A DNA stretch of 64,000 nt from NCBI RefSeq assembly GCF_014395785.1, contig NZ_CP060713.1, positions 4,244,501 through 4,308,500 on the forward strand, in the 5' to 3' direction. The position numbers were made by a program, and so were the translations under genes. Source of the DNA: Nocardioides mesophilus (GTDB lineage: Bacteria > Actinomycetota > Actinomycetes > Propionibacteriales > Nocardioidaceae). Shown piece after piece: positions 1-9,221 of the stretch (position 1 is the stretch's first letter; each line of letters opens with the position of its first letter). A model generated the notes under the pieces. It made no database searches, was not told where the DNA came from, and saw nothing but the letters and a program-made list of their open reading frames with translations.

Positions 1-659
1 ACCACGATCCAGGGCCGGTAGGCCACCAGCGTCTTGGCGGGCAGCACGCCGGCCAGGTTCAGCAGCACCACGAACAGCGGGATCTCGAAGGCGACCCCGA
101 AGACCAGCATCATCCGGGTGATGAACCGGAAGTAGTCCCCGAAGTCCACCAGGCTCTGGATCGAGGCCGGGGTGAAGCCGATCAGCACCTCCATGCCCTT
201 GGGCAGCACGTAGTAGCCGACCGCGACGCCGGCGACGAACAGCGGTCCCGCCACGACGGCGAAGAGCTTGGTCCAGCGCCGCTCGTGCGGGTGCAGGCCC
301 GGCATCACGAAGGCCCAGATCTGGTAGAGCCAGATCGGGCTGGTGAGCACCGCCGCCGCCATGGCGCTGATCTTCAGCTGCAGCATCAGCGAGGTCGCCA
401 CCCCGGTGACGACCGGCTCGGTGCGGACCCCTTGCTCCTTGAGCTTGGCGCGGGCGCTCTCGTAGGGGTCGAGCAGCAGGTTGAACAGCTGGTCGTAGAA
501 GAACCAGGCCACCACGATCCCGACGGTGAGCACCAGGGTGACGATCAGCAGCCGGGCGCGGAGCTCCCGGAGGTGGTCGGCGAGGGCCATCCGGCCGTCC
601 TCGCCGACCGGCTGCTGCGGCTTGACACGGAAAAGCCGCAGAACTCCTGCTGTGGACAT
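1..659 (-). CDS. tatC: Sec-independent protein translocase TatC (3' end outside window)
   Basis: TatC is the multispanning receptor of the twin-arginine translocon; it binds RR signal peptides and recruits TatA to export folded proteins. Reading down from the ATG at 659 the frame is open to the window edge, giving about 219 residues. The N-terminus contains MALADHLRELRARLL, the conserved cytosolic start of TatC, followed by hydrophobic segments (for example LLIVTLVLTVGIVVAWFFY). The periplasmic loop with E-x-F-x-x-Y-like spacing and the FRFITRMMLVFGVAFEIPLF stretch are typical. The C-terminal membrane segments are missing only because the window ends. It lies 24 nt after tatA, so the two are probably co-transcribed. 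Identification is firm. Confidence 0.96.
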   Translation of the reverse strand, partial: MSTAGVLRLFRVKPQQPVGEDGRMALADHLRELRARLLIVTLVLTVGIVVAWFFYDQLFNLLLDPYESARAKLKEQGVRTEPVVTGVATSLMLQLKISAMAAAVLTSPIWLYQIWAFVMPGLHPHERRWTKLFAVVAGPLFVAGVAVGYYVLPKGMEVLIGFTPASIQSLVDFGDYFRFITRMMLVFGVAFEIPLFVVLLNLAGVLPAKTLVAYRPWIV

Positions 660-683
660 CAGGCGAGGGAGGACCGGCGCGGA

Positions 684-986
684 TCAGCGCTCGGTGTCGT
701 GGCGGTACTGGTCGTCGGTGGTCTCGAAGTGACCCGCGGCCTCGGTCGTGCGCCGTGCCTCGATCTGGCGCTGCTCCTCGGTCTTGTACTTCGCGTTCTT
801 GTCGTCGTCCTCGTCGTCGAGCAGGCCCTTGGTCTCGGCCTTGAAGATCCGCAGCGCGCGGCCGCTCCCGCGGGCCAGCTCCGGCAGCTTCTTGGCACCG
901 AAGAGCAGCACCAGCACGAGGAGGATCAGCAAGATCTCGGTGGGGCCGAGGTTCATCGCCATGGGTACTGCGAGGGAGCTGCTCAT
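684..986 (-). CDS. tatA: Sec-independent protein translocase TatA
   Basis: TatA oligomerises to form the export conduit of the Tat system. The 100-residue protein has the standard plan: a short N-terminus, one membrane helix (LGPTEILLILLVLVLLF), the FGAKKLPELAR hinge, an amphipathic helix and an acidic, charged C-terminal tail (LLDDEDDDKN). The start at 986 has GAGG five nt upstream. Two internal Met codons (962, 956) would give the more usual MNLGPTEI start but lack a ribosome binding site. It stands between pafC and tatC, an order widely conserved in actinobacteria. Confidence 0.94.
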   Translation of the reverse strand: MSSSLAVPMAMNLGPTEILLILLVLVLLFGAKKLPELARGSGRALRIFKAETKGLLDDEDDDKNAKYKTEEQRQIEARRTTEAAGHFETTDDQYRHDTER

Positions 987-1035
987 GAGGTCCTCATCTA
1001 CGTCGTGGTCGCCGTTGCCATGGTAGCGCCCTGGC

Positions 1036-2004
1036 CTAGGTGTAGTGCGCCAGCGCGGCCACGGCCGTGCGGCGGACGTCGTCGGCGATCGCGGCGGGCT
1101 GCTCGACGCTCACCGAGGAGCCGAGCCGCAGCAGCAGCCGGGACAGCCAGGCCGGGTCGCCGACGCGCAGATCGACCCGCAGCCGGCCACCGGGGGCCTC
1201 CTCGACACGCTCGGTGGGGTAGTACTCGGCCACCCAGCGGGCCTGCGGCTCCAGCAGCAGGGTCACCAGCAGGTCCTCCGGCGAGGGCTGGAACAGCCCC
1301 GCGGACAGGTCGCGCGGCGCCACGTCGTGCTGCTGCGCGGGCGTGTCGAGCAGCTCCGCGGAGGAGATCCGGTCCAGGCGGAACAGCCGCTGCCCCTCCG
1401 CCGAGTGACACCACGCCTCGAGGTAGTCGTGGCCCTCTGCACTCACCAGCCGCAGGGGGTCGACGGTGCGGGCCGTGGACTCGTCGCGGGCCGGGACGTA
1501 GTAGTCCAGTCGGACCTGCACCCCGCGCTCGAGGGCCTGGCCGAGCCGGGAGCGTACGGCGGCCAGCCCGGAGTCCTGGGTCGGCAGGTGCACGTCGACG
1601 TGCGCGGCCAGCGCCGCCGCGTCGCCGGCCGCCGCCTCGAGCTTGCCCAGCGTGCGGTCCACCACCGGGCGGACCTCGGCGCCGCCGGTCTCCCGCAGCG
1701 CGCGGAGCGCGACGATCAGGGCCGACGCCTCCGAGCTGTCCAGCCGGAGCGGACGGGTCAGGTAGTCGGCGTTCGAGACCCGGATGACCCCCTCTCCCTC
1801 CAGGGCGTCCATGTCGACCTCGATCAGGTCACCCATGCCCAGCCCGGGCAGGCCGCAGAACCACAGCACGTTGAGGTCGCGGGCGATCTGGCCCGCCGAG
1901 ACGCCGAACTCCGCGGCGGCCTCCGCCACCGGAACCTCCCGCCGGGCCTGGATGTAGGGCACCAGCGCCAGCAGCCGGGCCACCTGTTCCCGGGCCCCGC
2001 TCAT
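1036..2004 (-). CDS. pafC: WYL-domain transcriptional regulator PafC
   Basis: PafC pairs with PafB to form the activator of the LexA-independent DNA damage response in mycobacteria (family knowledge). The 322-residue protein starts MSGAREQVARLLALVPYIQ, a winged-helix HTH over about residues 1-60, then a WYL domain near 150-230 (YLEAWCHSAEGQRLFRLDRI) and a WCX-like C-terminal part. Its ATG overlaps the pafB stop codon by 4 nt (ATGA), so translation is coupled and equimolar subunits are likely. Despite the name (proteasome accessory factor) the family role is transcriptional. Confidence 0.93.
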   Translation of the reverse strand: MSGAREQVARLLALVPYIQARREVPVAEAAAEFGVSAGQIARDLNVLWFCGLPGLGMGDLIEVDMDALEGEGVIRVSNADYLTRPLRLDSSEASALIVALRALRETGGAEVRPVVDRTLGKLEAAAGDAAALAAHVDVHLPTQDSGLAAVRSRLGQALERGVQVRLDYYVPARDESTARTVDPLRLVSAEGHDYLEAWCHSAEGQRLFRLDRISSAELLDTPAQQHDVAPRDLSAGLFQPSPEDLLVTLLLEPQARWVAEYYPTERVEEAPGGRLRVDLRVGDPAWLSRLLLRLGSSVSVEQPAAIADDVRRTAVAALAHYT

Positions 2005-3008
2005 GCCGCGCTCCCGGGGGCGGTCGCGATCCCGCGCAGCCGGGCGACGACCAGGTCGCGCACCTCGACGGGCGTCTCGACGACCACGTCGACGCCGTAG
2101 CCCAGCACTTCGTCGGCCAGCGCGTCCGTCGAGGCGAAAGCCACCTCGAGCCGGTCCCAGCCCTCGGTGCTCCCCGGGGCGATGCCGGCGCTCACCCCGG
2201 GCGCGGCCTCGGGAGCGGGACGGGCCCGTCGACGCAGCCCGTGGCCGGCGCCGGGCCGGACCCGCAGCACGGCGGAACGGTCCGCGGGGGCGGGCGCGAG
2301 CCGTCGGGTGAGCGCGCGGATGTCGGTGTCCGGCGGCACGTCGTAGCCGCCGGCCCGGCCCTCGCTGCGGACCTCTCCCTGCACCCGCGAGAGCCGGAAC
2401 AGCCGGACGTCCTCGCGGTCCACGTCGTGCCCGACGACGTACCAGCGGCCGTTGGAGGAGACGACCCCCCACGGCTGCAGGTGCCGGGTCGTGGTCTCCG
2501 GCGACCGGGAGGCGCGGTAGTCGAAGGAGACGGGGGTGTGGGTGCGGGTCGCGTCCCACAGCGCCTCGAAGGCCGGCTCGTCCGCGGTGAGCTGCGGCTG
2601 CACGACGTCGAGGGCCTCCCGGTCCACGGTCACGCCGGCCGCCTTGAGCTTGACGAGCGCGTCCGAGGTGGCCGCCGCCAGGCCGGCGTGCTGCCAGACA
2701 CGGGCCGCCAGGCCGACCACCGCGGCCTCGTCGGGCTCCAGGTCGATCTCGGGGAGCTCGAAGGCGGACCGCTCGATGCGGTAGCCCGGCTCGTCCTCGA
2801 AGGCGCGGTCGAGGTAGCCGACCTCGAGCGGGATGCCGAGGGAGCGGAGCTCCTCCTTGTCCCGCTCGAACATCTTCTCGAACGCCTCGTCGCCCGCCTC
2901 CCGGTAGTCCTCGATGACCTCGCGGATGCGGTCCTTGCCGACGTAGCTGCGGGCGACCAGGAGGGTGATGAGCAGGTTGAGCAGACGCTCGCTCTTGCGT
3001 GCCGTCAC
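2001..3008 (-). CDS. pafB: WYL-domain transcriptional regulator PafB
   Basis: PafB is the partner of PafC in the PafBC regulator. The 335-residue protein has an N-terminal HTH (MTARKSERLLNLLITLLVAR), a WYL domain at about 150-230 containing the NGRWYVVGHDVDREDVRLFR stretch, and a WCX-type end. The start is a GTG at 3008 with GAGGGGA upstream. pafB leads the pafBC-tatAC group; a TANNNT box lies about 60 nt upstream. The middle of the WYL/WCX linker is unusually rich in Arg, Ala and Pro (about residues 235-270). Identification is secure by sequence and by the pafC overlap. Confidence 0.93.
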   Translation of the reverse strand: MTARKSERLLNLLITLLVARSYVGKDRIREVIEDYREAGDEAFEKMFERDKEELRSLGIPLEVGYLDRAFEDEPGYRIERSAFELPEIDLEPDEAAVVGLAARVWQHAGLAAATSDALVKLKAAGVTVDREALDVVQPQLTADEPAFEALWDATRTHTPVSFDYRASRSPETTTRHLQPWGVVSSNGRWYVVGHDVDREDVRLFRLSRVQGEVRSEGRAGGYDVPPDTDIRALTRRLAPAPADRSAVLRVRPGAGHGLRRRARPAPEAAPGVSAGIAPGSTEGWDRLEVAFASTDALADEVLGYGVDVVVETPVEVRDLVVARLRGIATAPGSAA

Positions 3009-3069
3009 GTGATCCCCTCGTCTGGTCGCCGCTCCCGGACACCGACCCCCGGCCGGTCGCCCGCTGCGA

Positions 3070-3075
3070 AACCTA
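3070..3075 (-). promoter_or_regulatory. Possible -10 box for pafBC-tatAC
   Basis: On the minus strand this reads TAGGTT, an actinobacterial TANNNT -10 element, with about 60 nt of leader before the pafB GTG. I see no clear -35 and no RecA-NDp-type motif, so the sequence gives no sign of PafBC autoregulation. Confidence 0.3.
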
Positions 3076-3121
3076 CCTCAGCGGGTCACCGGCTCCCGGC
3101 GGCCCCACGCCGCGTGTGGAG

Positions 3122-4084
3122 TCAGGAGACGCCGAGCACGTCGACGACGAAGACCAGCGTCGAGTTGGCCGGGATGCCCTCGCGCGGCTGGTCGCCGTAG
3201 GCCTCCCCGGGCGGCGCGATGATCAAGACGCGGCTGCCGCGCTTGAGGCCCGGGATGGACTTGTCCCAGGCCGGGATCAGCCCGCCGACGCCGACCCCGA
3301 AAGCGGCCGGTTCACGGCTGTAGGACTCGTCGAACGGCTTCTTGGACCCGTAGACGGAGCCGAAGTAGTCGAAGGTCACCATCGAGCCGGCCCGGGCGGG
3401 CGGGCCCTCGCCCTCGATGAGCGGGATGACGGTCAGCTTCTGGGGTGCCTTCTCGGGCGCGGTCGACCAGTCGAAGCCGGTGACGGCGCCGTCCTTCTCG
3501 ATCACCGTGGGCGCGTCGGCCGGCGGTTCGAGCTGCTTGCCCTCCGGGCCGTCCAGCACCTCGGTCGGCGGCACCGAGACGATGTCGGCGACGAACACCG
3601 CCGTGTCGTCCGGCCCGATCTTCAGCTGCGGGGCGCCCTGAGCGCCCCAGACGTCGCTGGCCGGGGCGGTGATGGCCACCCGGCTGCCGGCGGGCTCGCC
3701 CACCACGGCGTCCAGGAGCACCTGGAAGAGCTGGCCCTCGCTCATCGTCACCTGGACGGGCGGGCCGGCGTCGTAGGTGTTGACGGCCTTCTGCCCGCTG
3801 GTGCCGTTGCCGATGTAGAGCTGCAGCAGCGCCACCTCGTTCGCCTTCACGGGGTCGCCGTCGCCGGTGGTCAGCACCTCCGACTTCACTCCGTCGGTCT
3901 TGACCGGCTTGTCCAGCTTGACCTCCAGGCCGGTGCCGACCTCGCCGTCGACGCTCACCCCGGCGAGGGCCTTGGTGTCGCTGGCGGTGTCGGCCTTCTC
4001 GGAGGATCCGGACCCACCCCCGCAGGCAGCGGTGGCGAGCAGGAGCACGGAGACGACGCTCATCGCGAGTGGGCGACGGGGCAC
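3122..4084 (-). CDS. Secreted FKBP-type peptidyl-prolyl isomerase lipoprotein
   Basis: Predicted peptidyl-prolyl cis-trans isomerase anchored outside the membrane. The GTG at 4084 has GAGG seven nt upstream and begins a twin-basic lipoprotein signal peptide (RRPLAMSVVSVLLLATAAC), with Cys as the likely lipidated residue, then a Gly/Ser linker. The C-terminal ~95 residues are a good FKBP domain (VTFDYFGSVYGSKKPFDESY, then GLIPAWDKSIPGLKRGSRV and FVVDVLGVS). The preceding ~150 residues look like a second, degenerate FKBP-like fold. It sits between pafB and pafA, which is usual in this order of bacteria; a role in folding Tat- or Sec-exported proteins is an inference. Confidence 0.88.
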   Translation of the reverse strand: MPRRPLAMSVVSVLLLATAACGGGSGSSEKADTASDTKALAGVSVDGEVGTGLEVKLDKPVKTDGVKSEVLTTGDGDPVKANEVALLQLYIGNGTSGQKAVNTYDAGPPVQVTMSEGQLFQVLLDAVVGEPAGSRVAITAPASDVWGAQGAPQLKIGPDDTAVFVADIVSVPPTEVLDGPEGKQLEPPADAPTVIEKDGAVTGFDWSTAPEKAPQKLTVIPLIEGEGPPARAGSMVTFDYFGSVYGSKKPFDESYSREPAAFGVGVGGLIPAWDKSIPGLKRGSRVLIIAPPGEAYGDQPREGIPANSTLVFVVDVLGVS

Positions 4085-4190
4085 GGGAACACCTCGAGAA
4101 AGTTTCGGTGGGGGGTCGGGCGCCACGATAGCCGGGACGGCCAAGCACTCCGTTCCCAGCGACCGGCGCGGAGGCCGGACGGGACGGAGG

Positions 4191-5552
4191 TCACATGCCT
4201 TCGATGAGCTTGTGCACCCGCTCGTCGTGCGCGCGGAACGGGTCCTTGCACAGGACGGTCCGCTGGGCCTGGTCGTTGAGCTTGAGGTGCACCCAGTCGA
4301 CGGTGAAGTCGCGCCGGCGCTCCTGCGCTCGCTTGATGAACTCGCCGCGCAGGCGGGCGCGGGTGGTCTGCGGCGGCAGCGTCTTCGCCTCGAAGATGCG
4401 CAGGTCGTCGGTGACCCGCGTGACCGCTCCGCGACGCTCGAGCAGGTAGTAGAGGCCGCGGCCGCGGTGGATGTCGTGGTAGGCCAGGTCGAGCTGCGCG
4501 ACCCGGGGATGGCTGAGCGGGAGGCCGTGCTGGGCGCGGTAGCGGTCGATCAGCTTCCACTTGATCACCCAGTCGATCTCGCGCTCGACCAGACCGAAGT
4601 CCCCGGACTCCACCGCCTTGAGCGTGCGTTCCCACAGGTCGAGCGTGCGCTCGATGACCGGCGTGCTGATCTCGCGGCGGTCGACGAAGTCGCGGGCGCG
4701 GGTGAGGTACTCCTGCTGGATGTCGAGCGCGCTTGCCTCGCGGCCGTTGGCCAGCCGCACCTTCCGGCGTCCGGTCATGTCGTGCGAGATCTCGCGGATC
4801 GCCCGGATCGGGTTCTCCATCGTGAGGTCGCGCATCACCACGCCCTCCTCGATCATCCGCAGCACCAGGTCGCAGGAGGACACCTTGAGCAGCGTCGTGG
4901 TCTCGCTCATGTTGGAGTCCCCGACGATGACGTGCAGGCGCCGGTAGCGCTCGGCGTCGGCGTGCGGCTCGTCGCGGGTGTTGATGATCGGCCGGCTGCG
5001 GGTGGTGGCGCTGGAGACGCCCTCCCAGATGTGCTCGGCGCGCTGGCTGACGGAGTACATCGCGCCGCGCGGGGTCTGGATCACCTTGCCGGCGCCGCAG
5101 ATGATCTGGCGCGTGACCAGGAACGGGATCAGCACGTCGGCGAGCTTGCTGAACTCCCCCTGCCGTCCGACGAGGTAGTTCTCGTGGCAGCCGTAGGAGT
5201 TTCCGGCCGAGTCGGTGTTGTTCTTGAACAGGTAGACGTCGCCGGCGATGCCCTCGTCGTGCAGGCGCCGCTCGGCGTCGACGAGCAGACCCTCGAGCAC
5301 CCGCTCCCCCGCCTTGTCGTGGGCGACCAGGTCGACGAGGTCGTCGCACTCGGGGGTGGCGTACTCCGGGTGGCTGCCGACGTCGAGGTAGAGCCGGGCG
5401 CCGTTGCGCAGGAACACGTTGCTGCTGCGGCCCCAGGAGACCACCTTGCGGAACAGGTAGCGGGCAACCTCGTCCGGCGAGAGGCGTCGCTGCCCGCGGA
5501 ACGTGCAGGTGACGCCGTACTCGTTCTCGATCCCGAAGATCCGGCGGTCCAC
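4191..5552 (-). CDS. pafA: Pup--protein ligase PafA
   Basis: PafA uses ATP to join the C-terminal glutamate of Pup to lysines of target proteins, marking them for the proteasome. The start chosen is the GTG at 5552 ([14 protein letters not shown]), giving 453 residues, matching the usual ~452; a longer ATG start at 5579 would add nine unsupported residues and cross the TAGGGT box. The nucleotide and metal-binding Glu (GIENEYG), the catalytic Asp at residue 57 ([12 protein letters not shown]), [12 protein letters not shown], and the C-terminal [20 protein letters not shown] block are all present. Transcription is probably leaderless. Confidence 0.97.
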   Translation of the reverse strand: MDRRIFGIENEYGVTCTFRGQRRLSPDEVARYLFRKVVSWGRSSNVFLRNGARLYLDVGSHPEYATPECDDLVDLVAHDKAGERVLEGLLVDAERRLHDEGIAGDVYLFKNNTDSAGNSYGCHENYLVGRQGEFSKLADVLIPFLVTRQIICGAGKVIQTPRGAMYSVSQRAEHIWEGVSSATTRSRPIINTRDEPHADAERYRRLHVIVGDSNMSETTTLLKVSSCDLVLRMIEEGVVMRDLTMENPIRAIREISHDMTGRRKVRLANGREASALDIQQEYLTRARDFVDRREISTPVIERTLDLWERTLKAVESGDFGLVEREIDWVIKWKLIDRYRAQHGLPLSHPRVAQLDLAYHDIHRGRGLYYLLERRGAVTRVTDDLRIFEAKTLPPQTTRARLRGEFIKRAQERRRDFTVDWVHLKLNDQAQRTVLCKDPFRAHDERVHKLIEGM

Positions 5553-5559
5553 GGGTCCC

Positions 5560-5565
5560 ACCCTA
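5560..5565 (-). promoter_or_regulatory. -10 box for leaderless pafA transcript
   Basis: TAGGGT on the minus strand, 7 nt before the pafA GTG. The distance leaves no room for a leader, so the mRNA should start at or next to the start codon. Confidence 0.6.
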
Positions 5566-5611
5566 GGCGCCGTACGCAACCCCCGTCAGCGACTCGCGGA
5601 ACCAGCCCCGC

Positions 5612-6466
5612 TCAGTCCAGCGGTGGACCGGACCGGTCCACCGGCGGCGAGACCGGGGGCGAAACCGGCGGGGCCACCGGCGAGTCGCTCTCCGCACTGG
5701 CGGCCGGGCCCTCGGCCGGCGCTCCCGACGGCAGCTCAGCGGCGGGGCCGGCCTCCGGACCGCCGTCACCGCTCCCTCCGAGGATCCGCTCGAGGCGCTC
5801 CTCGGTGAGCCGCTTGAACTTGCGCTGCTGGGTGCGGGTGCGGTCGAGGATCGCCACCTCGAGGTCCGAGGCCGGGATGACCCGGTCGCCGCTGTCGCTG
5901 TGACCGAGGGCCGCCACGGCGACCCGCAGCGCGTCGGCGAGCGATGCGCCCAGGACGAAGTGCTCCCGCAGGTGCGCGGTGACCGACTCCGCCGCGCCGC
6001 CCATCACTGCGAAGTCGTGCTCGTCGGCGACCTGGCCGTCGTAGGTGAGCCGGTAGATCTGGTCGTCGGCGACCGCGTCCCCGACCTCGGCGACGAAGAT
6101 CTCCACCTCGTAGGGCTTCTCGCCGCCGCTGGAGAAGATCGTGCCCAGGGTCTGCGCGTAGGCGTTCGCCAGGCCCCGGCCGGTCACGTCGCGGCGGTCG
6201 TAGGCGTAGCCGCGCATGTCGGCCAGCCGGACCCCGGCGATCCGGAGGTTCTCGAACTCGTTGTAGCGGCCCACCGCGGCGAACGCGATCCGGTCATAGA
6301 TCTCGCTGACCTTGTGCAGCGCCTGGGACGGGTTCTCCGAGACGAACATGATCCCGTCGGCGTACTGGATGACGGCGACCGAGCGGCCGCGGGCGATGCC
6401 CTTGCGGGCGAAGTCCGCCCGGTCCTTCATCAGCTGCTCGGGCGAGACGTAGAACGGCATCGTCAT
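5612..6466 (-). CDS. prcA: 20S proteasome alpha subunit PrcA
   Basis: PrcA forms the outer, gating rings of the bacterial 20S proteasome. The N-terminus [20 protein letters not shown] is the gate-forming segment of actinobacterial alpha subunits; the core fold continues to about residue 230. The C-terminal ~50 residues are a Gly/Pro/Ala/Glu-rich tail containing short [11 protein letters not shown] repeats, absent from the core fold and probably disordered. The ATG at 6466 has GAGGA six nt upstream; the next ATG (6460) would remove two residues. prcA follows prcB by 52 nt. Confidence 0.96.
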   Translation of the reverse strand: MTMPFYVSPEQLMKDRADFARKGIARGRSVAVIQYADGIMFVSENPSQALHKVSEIYDRIAFAAVGRYNEFENLRIAGVRLADMRGYAYDRRDVTGRGLANAYAQTLGTIFSSGGEKPYEVEIFVAEVGDAVADDQIYRLTYDGQVADEHDFAVMGGAAESVTAHLREHFVLGASLADALRVAVAALGHSDSGDRVIPASDLEVAILDRTRTQQRKFKRLTEERLERILGGSGDGGPEAGPAAELPSGAPAEGPAASAESDSPVAPPVSPPVSPPVDRSGPPLD

Positions 6467-6518
6467 GGGTGATCCTCGCGTTCAGGAAGGGGCAGGCTCG
6501 ACGGCACGGTCGGCCGGA

Positions 6519-7358
6519 CTAGGTCAGGGAGGCCACGGGGCCGTCGGGGCGCTGCATGCGCGCGGCGATCACGCGGTCGGCGATGGCGGCGACCTCCTGG
6601 TCGGGCAGCCGGCGCAGCCCGTCCCCGGTGATCACGGTGACGACCGGGAAGATCCGCCGGGTCATGTCCGGCCCGCCGGTTGCCGAGTCGTCGTCGGCGG
6701 CGTCGTACAGCGCCTGCACCAGCGCGGTCACGCAGCCCTCCTCGTCGAGGTCCTCGCGGTAGAGCTTCTTCAGCGAGCCGCGAGCGAACAGCGACCCGGA
6801 GCCGACGGAGTGGAAGGCCGTCTCCTCGTAGCGGCCGCCGGTGACGTCGTAGGAGAAGATCCGGCCCTGCCGGCCGACGAGGTCGTAGCCGGCGAAGAGC
6901 GGCACCACGGCCAGGCCCTGCATCGCCATCCCGAGGTTGGAGCGGATCAGCGCGGCGAGCCGGTTCGCCTTGCCGTCCATCGACAGCGTCGTGCCCTCGA
7001 TCTTCTCGTAGTGCTCGAGCTCGGTCTGGAACAGCCGCACCATCTCCACCGCGAGGCCTGCGGCGCCGGCGATGCCCACGGCGGAGTACTCGTCGGCGGG
7101 GAAGACCTTCTGGATGTCGCGCTGGGCGATGATGTTGCCCATCGTCGCGCGCCGGTCACCGGCCATCACCACCCCGCCGGGGTACGTCGCCGCGACGATC
7201 GTGGTCCCGTGCGGAGCCAGCTCGGCGGCGTTCCCCTGGGGCAGCGAGCGGTGGCTGGGCAGCAGCTCGGGGGCCTGGTGGGCGAGGAACTCCGCGAACG
7301 AGGACGAACCGGGCGCGAGGAAGGCAGCGGAGAGCCGCCCGGAGAGACGATCGCTCAT
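6519..7358 (-). CDS. prcB: 20S proteasome beta subunit PrcB (Thr protease)
   Basis: PrcB is the catalytic subunit of the 20S core. It has a 51-residue propeptide (to ...LAPHG) that is cut autocatalytically to expose Thr52, the N-terminal nucleophile of [20 protein letters not shown]. The Asp and Lys/Arg partners of the active site (AGDRRAT, QKVF) are in place and the GSGS motif is near the middle ([12 protein letters not shown]). The 279-residue length fits the family. Its start is only 6 nt after the pup stop, so pup-prcB-prcA form one operon. Confidence 0.97.
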   Translation of the reverse strand: MSDRLSGRLSAAFLAPGSSSFAEFLAHQAPELLPSHRSLPQGNAAELAPHGTTIVAATYPGGVVMAGDRRATMGNIIAQRDIQKVFPADEYSAVGIAGAAGLAVEMVRLFQTELEHYEKIEGTTLSMDGKANRLAALIRSNLGMAMQGLAVVPLFAGYDLVGRQGRIFSYDVTGGRYEETAFHSVGSGSLFARGSLKKLYREDLDEEGCVTALVQALYDAADDDSATGGPDMTRRIFPVVTVITGDGLRRLPDQEVAAIADRVIAARMQRPDGPVASLT

Positions 7359-7364
7359 GGAGGC

Positions 7365-7562
7365 CTACTCGCCGCCCTTCTGGATGAACGACTTCACGAA
7401 GTCCTCGGCGTTGGTCTCCAGCACGTCGTCGATCTCGTCGAGGATCGCGTCGATGTCCTCGTCGAGCTGCTCCTTGCGGTCCGCGACCTCGCCGGCGGCC
7501 GCGACCTCCGGGGCCTCCTCGGACTCCGAGGACCTCTTGGGCTGCTTCTGCTCCTGTGCCAT
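7365..7562 (-). CDS. pup: Prokaryotic ubiquitin-like protein Pup, Glu-ending form
   Basis: Pup is the 65-residue, intrinsically disordered tag attached to substrates by PafA. The C-terminal half carries the conserved helical Mpa-binding region (EDIDAILDEIDDVLE) and the end is FVKSFIQKGGE. The last residue is already Glu rather than the Gln seen in mycobacterial Pup, so Dop deamidation is not required before ligation. A strong ribosome site (GGAGGAG, six nt spacing) precedes the ATG. It lies between dop and prcB in the usual order. Confidence 0.97.
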   Translation of the reverse strand: MAQEQKQPKRSSESEEAPEVAAAGEVADRKEQLDEDIDAILDEIDDVLETNAEDFVKSFIQKGGE

Positions 7563-7601
7563 GAGCGACTCCTCCGCGACGGTGGGACGACGCCTCCGAC
7601 C

Positions 7602-9110
7602 CTAGCCGGTCAACGCACGGAACAAGGCCTCTGCTGTGTCACAACGGTCGAGGAGTTCGCCGACGTGGGCGCGGCTGCCGCGCAGCGGGTCGACGGTGGG
7701 CACGCGCTGCAGCGACTCGCGGCCCGGCAGGTCGAAGATCACCGAGTCCCACGAGGCCGCCGCGATCTGGTCGGCGTACTGCTCCAGGCACCGACCCCGG
7801 AAGTAGGCGCGGGTGTCCTCGGGCGGTCGGTGCATCGCCTCGGCGACCTCGGCGTCACCGAGGAGGCGCTCGATCCGGCCCATCCCCACCAGCCGGTGGT
7901 AGAGCCCCTTGTCGGGCCGGATGTCGGCGTACTGCAGGTCGATCAGGTGCAGCTTCGCGTCGTCCCAGTCCAGGCCGTCGCGGTCGCGGTACTGCTGCAG
8001 GAGCTTGAGCTTGGCCACCCAGTCGAGCTCCCGGGCGCACAGGAACGGGTCCTCCTCCAACCGGTCCAGGAGCGACTGCCAGCGCGCCAGCACGTCCTGG
8101 GTCTGGGGGTCCGCGTCGGCGCCGTACCGGTCCTCGACGTACTTGCGGGCGAGGTCGAGGTACTCGCGCTGCAGCTGCACCGCGGTCAGCGTGCGGCCGT
8201 CCTCCATCCTCAGGAGGTGCCGCAGGGTCGGGTCGTGGGAGACCGCGCGCAGCGCGCGCACGGGCTGGTGCACCGCGAGGTCGCGGCCGATGAAGCGGTC
8301 CTCGATCATCGCCAGCACGAGCGAGGTCATGCCGACCTTCATGTACGTGGACACCTCGGCGAGGTTGGCGTCCCCGATGATCACGTGCAGGCGGCGATAC
8401 TTCTCCGGGTCGGCGTGCGGCTCGTCCCGGGTGTTGATGATCGGCCGCTTGAGGGTGGTCTCCAGACCTACCTCGACCTCGAAGTAGTCGGCGCGCTGGC
8501 TGAGCTGGAAGCCGTGGTCGCGGCCGTCCTGCCCGATCCCGACGCGGCCGGCACCGGTGATCACCTGCCGGCTGACGAAGAACGGCGTGAGGTGCCGCAC
8601 GATGTCACCGAACGGCGTGCTGCGGCGCATCAGGTAGTTCTCGTGCGCGCCGTACGACGCACCTTTGTTGTCGGTGTTGTTCTTGTAGAGCAGCAGCTGG
8701 GCTGCGCCGGGAAGGGCGCCGGCGAACCGGGCGGCGTCGAGCATCACCTGCTCCCCTGCCTTGTCCCACTTCACGATGTCGAGCGGCGTGGTGCACTCCG
8801 GCGTGGAGTACTCGGGGTGGGCGTGGTCGACGTAGAGGCGGGCCCCGTTGGTCAGGATGACGTTGGCGAGCCCGAGGTCCTCGTCGGTGAGCTGGGAGGG
8901 GTCGGCCACCTCGCGGGACATGTCGAAGCCGCGGGCGTCGCGCAGCGGCGACTCCTCCTCGAAGTCCCAGCGGGCACGACGGGCGCGCAGCGTCGAGGAG
9001 GCGTAGGCGTTGACCACCTGGGACGAAGCCACCATCGGGTTGGCGGTGGGCTGCCCCTGCACCGAGATGCCGAACTCGGTCTCGGTCCCCATCACCCGTC
9101 GCACGCTCAT
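7602..9110 (-). CDS. dop: Pup deamidase/depupylase Dop
   Basis: Dop removes Pup from substrates and, where needed, deamidates the Pup C-terminus. The 502-residue protein is a PafA homologue with [14 protein letters not shown] at the N-terminus, the extra Dop loop at about residues 45-75, and the catalytic Asp at residue 95 ([12 protein letters not shown]). [18 protein letters not shown] and the [20 protein letters not shown] segment complete the active site. Because this Pup ends in Glu, depupylation is probably the main job. The ATG at 9110 has a TANNNT box six nt upstream and no ribosome site, as expected for a leaderless mRNA. Confidence 0.97.
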   Translation of the reverse strand: MSVRRVMGTETEFGISVQGQPTANPMVASSQVVNAYASSTLRARRARWDFEEESPLRDARGFDMSREVADPSQLTDEDLGLANVILTNGARLYVDHAHPEYSTPECTTPLDIVKWDKAGEQVMLDAARFAGALPGAAQLLLYKNNTDNKGASYGAHENYLMRRSTPFGDIVRHLTPFFVSRQVITGAGRVGIGQDGRDHGFQLSQRADYFEVEVGLETTLKRPIINTRDEPHADPEKYRRLHVIIGDANLAEVSTYMKVGMTSLVLAMIEDRFIGRDLAVHQPVRALRAVSHDPTLRHLLRMEDGRTLTAVQLQREYLDLARKYVEDRYGADADPQTQDVLARWQSLLDRLEEDPFLCARELDWVAKLKLLQQYRDRDGLDWDDAKLHLIDLQYADIRPDKGLYHRLVGMGRIERLLGDAEVAEAMHRPPEDTRAYFRGRCLEQYADQIAAASWDSVIFDLPGRESLQRVPTVDPLRGSRAHVGELLDRCDTAEALFRALTG

Positions 9111-9116
9111 GTCCCG

Positions 9117-9122
9117 AGACTA
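9117..9122 (-). promoter_or_regulatory. -10 box for leaderless dop transcript
   Basis: TAGTCT on the minus strand, 6 nt before the dop ATG. Confidence 0.6.
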
Positions 9123-9209
9123 CGCGGACGGCCGCACCGGTCCCTGGGGAACGCCCGGGCCCGGCGGCGCCGACCACCCGCCGTAGGCCCGGCGCCGACG
9201 AGCAGGCGC

Positions 9210-9215
9210 TAGCGT
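9210..9215 (+). promoter_or_regulatory. -10 box for leaderless YbaK-family gene
   Basis: TAGCGT six nt before the ATG at 9222, with no Shine-Dalgarno between them. It is divergent from the dop box about 90 nt away. Confidence 0.6.
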
Positions 9216-9221
9216 GCGCCC

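Noticed and set aside
285-1787. A 500-residue plus-strand open frame over tatC, tatA and pafC
   Set aside because: Arg/Pro/Gly-rich composition with no family motif. It is antisense to three well-supported genes and arises from the very high GC at third codon positions.
8668-8676. TTGTCGGTG, resembling the PafBC (RecA-NDp) promoter motif
   Set aside because: It lies antisense inside dop, where it encodes the conserved N-N-T-D segment, and no plus-strand gene follows.
6465-9212. A 915-residue plus-strand open frame over prcB, pup and dop
   Set aside because: Antisense shadow of the dop-pup-prcB genes, without any domain.
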